Of a DNA stretch of 64,000 bases, positions 56,996-64,000 are shown in pieces. The DNA is taken from the NCBI GenBank assembly GCA_932521035.1, contig OW051494.1, forward strand, positions 8,294,001 to 8,358,000. The letters are read 5' to 3'. The stretch is from Oscheius dolichura (Eukaryota; Nematoda; Chromadorea; Rhabditida; Rhabditidae). The notes below the pieces were generated by a model. That model did no database searches. It saw only the letters and a list, made by a program, of their open reading frames with translations, and was not told the DNA's origin. The stretch's first letter is position 1; every line of letters begins with the position of its first letter. Both the position numbers and the translations under genes were made by a program.

Positions 56996-59642
56996 TCACG
57001 AAGACCAATCGCCGGCAGCAGCATCAAAAGCCTTCGGCGCTTCCACTTTTCCTCCACCGTCTCCAATTTCTTCAGGAATGGAGCAAATCAGCTGGGGAGG
57101 ACAGGACAGACGAGAAGCTGTCCGAGAGGTAGATGGATTACGCGATGGCGGCTCCGATTCACACGACGAAGAGTATCCAACAAGACCTGGAAACGAGAGA
57201 AGTAAGTCAAGGTTCACGGGCAAACGAAGCTGGAAAGACCTCCAAAAGCTGACCCCAACCCGAGCCAAAGGGCTGGAGAAATCGACTGGAAACCCACAGG
57301 AAGAAGCGAGAGAAATAAACAAAAGTATTTATAAAACTAACGGGCTGCCAATTCCTGTTGATGAGCCTCCCAAGCTGCTTCAATGTGCTGCTCAATGACT
57401 CGTAGACGGCACTGGTCCAACAGATTCCTCTCCGGATTCCAGAACTTGTCACCAAACTTCATCACGGGCATCTGCTGCTGGAGTACGAAGCAACTACTGT
57501 TGGCCGTATTCTCCACCACGACCGTCGGCTCTTCTTGTTCCTCTTCAGTTGGCATTTCTTCTTCTTCATCAGCTATCACCAGAGTGCCGTCCATCAGCGG
57601 CTCCGGCTCATCATCTTTCACCACCAATAACATGTCCATAATCATCTTCAACTGCTCCTGGATTATGACATCCTTTCTCGCAATTTCCACATTCCGATCC
57701 CGGAGAGCCTCCGTCAGTCCATAGCACATTCTCTTCCATTCGGCCAGTTCCTTATTCACCGAGTGTAGAGCCTCCCAGGGCGAGATCTGGTGCATCTTCT
57801 TCGGCAGACTGGGCACAGCCGGCGGCAGGAAGGCGACTGGTGGCAACGGCTCGGCCGGCGACGGCAACAGTGGCGGCGGCGGTGGTGGTGGAAGGAGAAA
57901 TGACTGCCACGATGAGGAAGAAGGCCCGGGCGGGGGAGGGGGAGGAGGAGGAGGAGGAGGCGGCGGTGGCGGTCCTGGCGACGGCAGAAAGAAAGACGGC
58001 AGGACAGGCGACGGGGCAGCAGCAGCGGCTGCGGCGGCCGGGAGAAGAGCCATCTCCACCATCTCCTGTTGCTCATCTGCCTTGCTCGATTCCTTAGCCT
58101 TTTTAGAGTGTTCTAAAATAACAAATTTGATGAACATGACACATGACACGAAATGACACAAGAAACGTACTCTTCCTCATGGCATCGCTCTCCTTTTTCT
58201 TCTCATACAGACAACGCAAAACGTGCCACTTCTTCTCCCAAATGACATTATTCCTTATCCAATGTGGTATTATATTCAACTGAAAATAGTGAAAAATTTG
58301 TGCCCAAAAACAAGGATGTGCCCTGTGACCGTAGCCACAAGAAATAACCCGGGAAGCCGCTTTTCAAAGAGACATGAGGTTGGCGGGCTGCCAGGCCGGC
58401 TTCCCAGGCGATTTCTTGTAGCTACGGTCACTAAAAGAGTAAAAAACGTCAAATTCTCGAAGTGAAGAGCAATTTTGATGGGGGCAAAACGATGTGAACA
58501 GGTCTGGAGTCATTGTCGAGCTGTGGCTACTTTCCCAAGGCTCGAGACTAGCCGTTGCATCACTCAAAGACGGCCTGACGTGCCGGAGAACCATTTCCCA
58601 ACAAAACGTAGCCATTTTTGGTTTCTCCATCCAATTGACTACATCCTACTCAAAAATCCTGATTCCTGTTCACTTCAATTGATGATCTATCTCTTCCTAA
58701 AAGTAGAAAGCATCGTTGTTTGTCCACTTGTTTGGTTCTCTTCCACAGCCGTGCCAAGTTAGGCTAACAAGCGATAAATGGCGGCTAATCGGGTTGGACC
58801 AAACTTAACCAACTTCTTGTTCGCTTTTACCAAAAGTTGACAAGAATTTCGACAAAAACAGGGAATTAATTTTGAAGTTCCTGAACCAAAAAAGCGGCTA
58901 CTCTTGCTAATTTCAACCGAAAATGGCGATGCACGCGGACAAACGGTACAAGGTGCCACGGCGCCGAAAAAGCGACCATCAACCGCAAAAAACCCAATTT
59001 GAACGGTAAAAACCGACTCGCCTATTGAGAGAGGCGGCTTCTGATAGCTATTCGAAACGCGGTTGAACATGAACTAGAAAAGTTGGTGAAATTCGGGCAA
59101 AAGCGAAGTGGCGCCGGGTGGAAGGAGTCGAAACGGTGACCGGTGCGCGCATCAGGATAAAATGGCGCCGGCGTTTCTTCCATTTCATTCATTCAGCAAG
59201 AAAAACTGAGCGCTTCTTTGTAGCAGCATAAATGACCAGCGCCGACGGTTAAAAGAGCGGAGGCGCTGTTCAAAAGCGCGCGGAACCATAGCGCACTGGC
59301 GCGCGCTTCAACAAAACTGCGGGGGTTGACTCTACTCAATAATAGCAGCAAACGGGTAACAAGGTAGCAAGAAGAAGAAAAAAGTAGAAAACATACTCGA
59401 AGATTGCTCATGAGAGACTTTCTGGCATTTTGAAATCCGATTGGCGGCGGGTTTGGGAGCCCATTATCGGCATACAGATTGGCGTACATGCCATCTTGTT
59501 CGTAGCGGCTGCTTGGAAATCCATTGTGAAGAATACGGTTCATCAGGTCCTTTAAGACAGCCTGGTAGCTGACCGGCTTCATCGCGAGGATGCTAGGAGA
59601 CTGAATGACTGAACTGACTGGATCGACCAGATGGCTGGACAT
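56996..59642 (-). CDS. Proline-rich coiled-coil protein, unknown
   Basis: Four exons. Exon 1 from 59642 encodes MSSHLVDPVSSVIQSPSILA and KDLMNRILHNGFPSSRYEQD, ending MSNLR. Exon 2 (58.28-58.17 kb) encodes LNIIPHWIRNNVIWEKKWHV followed by LRCLYEKKKESDAM. Exon 3 has poly-Ala, two poly-Pro tracts (11 to 15 Pro), then MHQISPWEALHSVNKELAEW and a helical segment RDRNVEIARKDVIIQEQLKM, an acidic stretch (EEEEMPTEEEQEE) and VIEQHIEAAWEAHQQELAAR. The in-frame TAG that follows lies inside a donor (GTTAGT). Splicing to 57196 adds LVGYSSSCESEPPSRNPSTS and about 50 more residues. Poly-Pro tracts beside a coiled coil suggest an SH3/WW/profilin-binding scaffold, which is inference. Family not recognised. Intron 1 (about 1.1 kb) holds a hairpin element. 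Confidence 0.65.
58325..58431. mobile_element. Hairpin element with 20-bp inverted ends
   Basis: GTGACCGTAGCCACAAGAAA at 58325 pairs with TTTCTTGTAGCTACGGTCAC ending at 58431 (18 of 20). A second inner pair GGGAAGCCG/CGGCTTCCC extends the stem. Length 107, in intron 1 of the proline-rich gene. Confidence 0.65.
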
Positions 59643-59794
59643 GTCCGGTTCAAAACCGTATTCTGACAAGGTTCGGCTGGTCGAACACGGGGCTGGCCAG
59701 CCCGAAGATTTTTGACTGTCAGCTTTTTGTCAGGACTTTTTGACCGTTTTTACCAAAAAGGACCCTCGTCTGATTTTCTGTTTCCGGATTCCAG

Positions 59795-60010
59795 AATGGG
59801 GAATCCACCACAAAAATGGGGAATCTACGACAAGAATGGGGAATCTACGACAAGAATGGGGAATCTACGACAAAAGTGGGGAATCTACGACAAGAATGGG
59901 GAATCTACGACAAGAATGGGGAATCTACGACAAAAGTGGGGAATCTACGACAAGAATACCACAGAAATGGAGAATCTACGACAAGAATACCACAGAAATG
60001 GGGAATCTAG
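59795..60010 (+). repeat. Minisatellite, 20-bp unit GAATCTACGACAAGAATGGG, ~10 copies
   Basis: Eight 20-bp units with few changes (A/G and AA/AG variants forming a higher-order pattern). Two final units are expanded to 31 bp by insertion of ACCACAGAAAT-type sequence. No unit contains a stop in any + frame, so long frames appear by chance. Confidence 0.95.
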
Positions 60011-60320
60011 GACCCACCCTTGACACCAATTTCCCAATGCCGCAAAAGCTACAGAAACCTCTCCTGTTGCCCTGAAAAACGCCGTCTGACAGTATGGACT
60101 GGAATAAGAGCCATTCCAAGGTATTTATTCCCCATAAAGCATCGTAGCATTCAATTCAAAGCATTTATTCTTCCCCCGGGGTGTTCCTTATCCATAGCGA
60201 GGTCCAACAGGCGGCGAGACGGCTCCACTGCTCTGCTGCTCAAATTCTCTTCCAAGAAGGCGCTGAAAATCCTCGTTTCTGGATAATTTAATGATTTTAC
60301 CATGGCATAGGCATGAACTT

Positions 60321-63300
60321 TCATGATATTCTTAACAACTCGATCAATGTGGCTGTGCTGCCATTCCTCGATATTCTAAATGGCAATTCTCCTCGCTTTA
60401 AAAGTTCCCTAGCCTTGTTGAACTGGTTGTCAAGATATGACTTCAGCTGGGGGAAGTGCTCGTCCGTGAGGGGGACACCCTGGAGGGCGGCGGCGGTATC
60501 AGTGACTCCGAGTCCGGTGGCGGCGATATTGGGGAAGAAGGTGTGCCGGTATTCTTTTATCACGGTCCAGGCACCAGGATCGGCGGCGGTCTGCTTCTTC
60601 GCCAGAGTTTGGTAGACATTCAAGAAGAGTTGAGCAAGTCCGTGGAGCTGAAAAAGTAGCAATTTAATCTGTTCGAATAACACAGGGAGATTTACATCTC
60701 CAGCCACAGTTAGACAGCCAAAAAAGTTGCCTTTCACTTACTCTGAGAGTTGAATCAAGAAGCGGCGGAACGGTAACGGCAACTCTTCCCTGTTCATTTT
60801 CGGTAAACATGACTTTAGCAATGGTCTTATAAATGCAAGCGTCGCTGCACTTCGATTGGACAAAGCTTTTAAGACAGGTTAGTATTTCGAGATCCTAAAT
60901 TGATCTTTTTTATTGAGAAAAAAAGAAGAAACATACCAGGCAGGTGCCCGAGTCACCAGGGCAAAGAAGATCCAAGACGGCATCGACTCCTCCGAAATAG
61001 ACATCGTTAGAATAACACTGAAAAGTTGATCTACTTTAAAGAAATTGGTAAGGATTTATAAATGGGTTACTGTAGACAACAAAACAGTTAAAATAGCCCC
61101 ATAAATTCAAATATAAGTTCCGGTAAAACCTGCTGAATGGAAATGCCTCGGAGTGCGCCTAGCTGGTTCAAAGTATCCCTTGCTACGACTACAATAGTAG
61201 CTTTGCCTCCCAATTATCGTTCTAGACAGGTAGAGAAGCTTCAAAGGATCCTATTGTATTAAAAACTAAGCCCGTGTTCTATTTTTCCTTTAGGAATTAC
61301 TTCAGCAAGCCTTTTACGCGGGTTGCGGCCTAGCCTTCGCCGGGTTTTTAAATCGGCCTGGCTTTTCTTGGGTTACTGTAGATAGAAGTATGTGTCCCGG
61401 GCGGTCCAAATCCCAACTTACAATGTGTTGAAGTTCCGTCTCGCCTGGAAGATGTCCTGGAGTTGGGTCGGCGGGAGGCAAAACAGTCGGCCAAGTAGCT
61501 ACCGGCCGAGGGGTAGTAGTTATCGACTGTGGTGGAATTGTCAGAATGGTTGGAATAATACTCGGTGGGTGTGTGGTAATACTTGAATTCACATAACCCG
61601 GGCAATTCATGGAATCCCGGATGACTTCAGTCAGCGTCAAATCTCCATCATAGACATGGTGGAATTCTTCCTAGAACGGCGGGTTTCCCATAATTTAAAC
61701 CAAGAAAGTACGATGAGGTGATCGCTGAACTGCCGCATGATGTAGTACTCGGAATGGGAGAGATGCTTCCACTGCCTCGGAGCCTAAAAATGGAGCTGTT
61801 GCCCCCTTTCAGAGGCTTTTGCTTACGTAGTCGTCCTCGATCTCCTGGCTCCCGACGTTGGAAATGGCCAATTCGATGATGTTACTGTAGATGTGGGTCA
61901 GGAAGGTGTCACACTGAAATAAACTCTTCCTTTCATTGTATTTGTTGGATTACTGTATCTACCTTTTACAATTTACTTACTGAAGAAATCGTGAAGCCAA
62001 TAGAGTAAAAAAACGTACCGAGAACTCCAATTTCTGAGCCAGGAACTCATACAAGTAGACCCAGAGGTTGACGTCTTTCTGGCGGAGTACACAGCCTTGG
62101 TCGGTCAGGATCTTCGTAACCTTGGCGGTAGTCACGGCCAGGGATTGGTTAGTCTTCCGCTGGCAGAGAGTCGTCCTCACAGAGCAGCCGATGTAGGTGT
62201 CGACGAATTCCTCGATCGTCTGGCCTTGAGGGTAACTGGGTCCGAGGAAATCTTGCACAATCTTGGGGAACGCTTCCTAAAGTTTCCTTGGTGAGGAAGG
62301 GAGAAAAGGGGGAAAACAGACCTCGGCTTCATGGGTGACTTCCTGGTAGCCTTCGTATTCATCATCAGTCAGTCGCTCCATTTGAGCAGAGATCTAAAAA
62401 GCAACGTATTTGAATGGAAAAAACGGGAGTTCCTCAAGCAGAAGCTTGTGGTAGCTACCGTAATCTCATAAACAAGGTCCGTAATTCCCTTCGAAACCTT
62501 CTTGACTTACATAATTCCTGATCTGGTATCGATCGTATCCGTGAAGAGCCATTTCCGCCGTTTTAGCGTGCAGTTTTGCCAAGAAATCGTCCTGAAAGGA
62601 AAAAGATTCGTACAATCCACTCTCCTCTACAGTAATTCATTCAAATTGAAACTAACCTGTCCGTGCTCCTTGTAGAAGGCAGAGAGACAGAGCAGCACGT
62701 GGATTTCCGACACGCTGGGGATACAATGTATAGTGGGGTCCTGGTTGGAAACGAGGAGCTTGTGGATCGTGTAGGCACCAGAATAGTCGGGGCACTTGGA
62801 GGCCTAAAAGGGAAAATTTCAATTTAGAAAGGAAAAATGGTACTTACAATGGCCACAATGCTTCCCAATATACCGAAATCTGGTTCATAAGCAGGGGTGG
62901 TAGAGGGAACCGTAGTGGTGGATGTTGTTGGCTTAGGAGTGGTGGTGGAAGGCGTGGTTGGCTCTGTTGTTGTAGGCTTCTCTGTGGTAGGTTCTTCTGT
63001 GGTTGTTTTAATTGTAGGGGTTCCGGTGGCGGTAACTCCAGGAATTGGGTCAGTGACAGTTCCTGGATCAGGCTCAGCGGTCGGGTTTGATGGTCCGGCT
63101 GATGTTGGTGTTGTGGGAGTTGGTAAAGTTGGAGGGGGTCTGGTAGTCAGCCGAGGTGCGGGCGCCTGTCCCGGGCGGCATTGTTCCGGATTGGCGAAGG
63201 TTTCCTTCAAGAAGATATAGAAATCCGTCACGTAGGGGCGACCAAGAATCGTCTGGTAAGCATTATGGTAGGCCGTCTGCTCGATGTAGCGCCACGAGAG

Positions 63301-64000
63301 CGGCAGCTGTTCTCCATAGTAGTCGGTAGCCTTAAAATACACTTTTTTTTGTTTCTATTGAATCCAGATGACGAAAAAAATGCCATTAGAGCAGGGTTAG
63401 ACCTTTAATAAAAAGGAAAGCCTGCTGGGAGAGTGAAGATTACCGTAGTTTCCGTAATAAAACCCGCCATTAAAATCCGTAAGCTTTAGGGTGAAAAGGT
63501 CGATTTCTGTGTAAAAATCTTTGTTCGGGCCACAATTCTCACGAATGGGCGGCAAAAACCGAAATTCAAAGGCGATTTGGGGTGCCCGTAGGCGTATTGG
63601 TCCCCAGGTGCCGGCAGAATTGCGATTTCAAAGAATGCTTACACTGAAAATAAACTTACAATCTGCACCAGATCATTGTGAGGCTGCTGGTCCGAGGCCA
63701 CATAGACCAAATGCTTGAAGAGGTTGAACTCGTGGTTGTCAACGTGGACAATCCTCAAAAGAATTCTTGCCATTTGCACCAGGACAGGGAAATTCCGAAC
63801 AAATGAGCGACTGCTCCTCTCCACCAGAAGGAGATCAATACGGGGGTCGCTGCCTCTCGGGTCTTCCAAGATGTCCTCCACCGTGTGGACGAAATAATCC
63901 GAGAGAGGAGGGCAGGTGTAGATACAGTGCTCAATGCCAAACGTCCCCTCCAAGTATTCATAGAAGCTCGGAGTTTGTTCTTTTTCCAGGAAGAATTTTG
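60321..64000 (-). CDS. Large secreted/extracellular protein with Thr/Pro-rich linkers (C-terminal part, partial)
   Basis: At least twelve exons run leftward from the right edge; the N-terminus lies outside the window. Visible pieces in order are YTCPPLSDYFVHTVEDILED, RNFPVLVQMARILLRIVHVD, SWRYIEQTAYHNAYQTILGR, a linker of about 100 residues rich in TTT/TTPKPTT repeats (63.17-62.88 kb), helical segments with spaced Cys (IGCSVRTTLCQRKTNQS, QDPTIHCIPSVSEIHVLLCL), a second Thr/Pro linker (THPPSIIPTILTIPPQSITT) and a final helical domain ending near ARELLKRGELPF. Threonine-rich linkers suggest O-glycosylation, and Cys spacing suggests an extracellular location. No known domain was recognised. The 3' end is uncertain: the frame stops at 60321, but a further coding-like exon (HIDRVVKNIMKVHAYAM) lies just beyond in another frame. 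Confidence 0.6.

Noticed and set aside
57756..58097. Arg-rich minus and Ala/Glu-rich plus ORFs over the poly-proline exon
   Set aside because: These are other frames of the CCN/GGN repeat encoding poly-Pro/poly-Ala; the coiled-coil frame splices coherently on both sides.
59712..60075. Three overlapping plus-strand ORFs across the minisatellite
   Set aside because: Open only because the 20-bp unit lacks stops in the forward frames; no start context, splice sites or family.
61150..61215. GGTTCAAAGTATCCC resembling a tRNA B-box
   Set aside because: No A-box at the right distance and no cloverleaf could be drawn.
62897..63220. 107-codon Val/Gly-rich plus-strand ORF
   Set aside because: It is the reverse of the Thr/Pro linker of the secreted protein; low complexity.
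1..64000. CRISPR arrays, bacterial operons or phage genes
   Set aside because: The window is plainly eukaryotic, with spliced genes; the only tandem array is the 20-bp minisatellite without spacers.

Overview
The window reads as nuclear DNA of a nematode, most likely a rhabditid. The evidence is small spliced genes with short introns ending in TTTCAG, acceptor sites close upstream of start codons (as in spliced-leader trans-splicing), a family-expanded nuclear receptor cluster, an MSP-domain gene, CDR-like GST-fold genes, a U2 snRNA whose 3' stem-loop looks like the Caenorhabditis one, and a very common intronic motif TAC[C/T]GTAA. No species can be named from this alone.

Layout. Positions 1-3737 (+): an AKAP17A/XE7-type splicing factor, then a short MYND-finger protein of the BRA/BRAM1 (ZMYND11 C-terminus) type. 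Positions 3738-6812: no gene seen. Positions 6.8-15.6 kb: three nuclear hormone receptor genes, one on + (CNGCKT P-box) and two recent tandem copies on - (CHGCRS P-box). Between them lies the remnant of a small secreted Pro/Gly/Trp-rich peptide gene. Positions 17.1-43.05 kb (-): one giant Dachsous-like cadherin gene preceded downstream by a tiny peptide gene. Cadherin introns hold other genes: a variant U2 snRNA, tRNA-Ser(AGA), tRNA-Gln(TTG), a full OSCP1 gene (+), an intronless REEP5/Yop1 gene (+) and an unexplained 123-codon ORF (+). Positions 43.05-49.6 kb: no gene seen, purine-rich with hairpin elements. Positions 49.6-55.4 kb: an F-box-like gene (-), an MSP-domain gene (+) and two tandem CDR/failed-axon-connections-like genes (-). 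Positions 57.0-59.6 kb (-): a proline-rich coiled-coil protein of unknown function. Positions 59.8-60.0 kb: a 20-bp minisatellite. Positions 60.3-64.0 kb (-): the C-terminal part of a large secreted protein with Thr/Pro-rich linkers, running off the right edge.

The most unusual items are a family of short inverted-repeat elements sharing the terminus GCACCCGTAAAATCTCGGCA, one copy of which sits where the U2 promoter element would be; the U2 gene with changed bases beside its branch-site recognition sequence; the peptide gene carrying two nonsense codons between an intact TATA box and poly(A) signal; two other long-armed hairpin elements; and the dense nesting of genes in the cadherin. Exon joins were deduced by eye from reading frames and splice signals; small exons may be missed.
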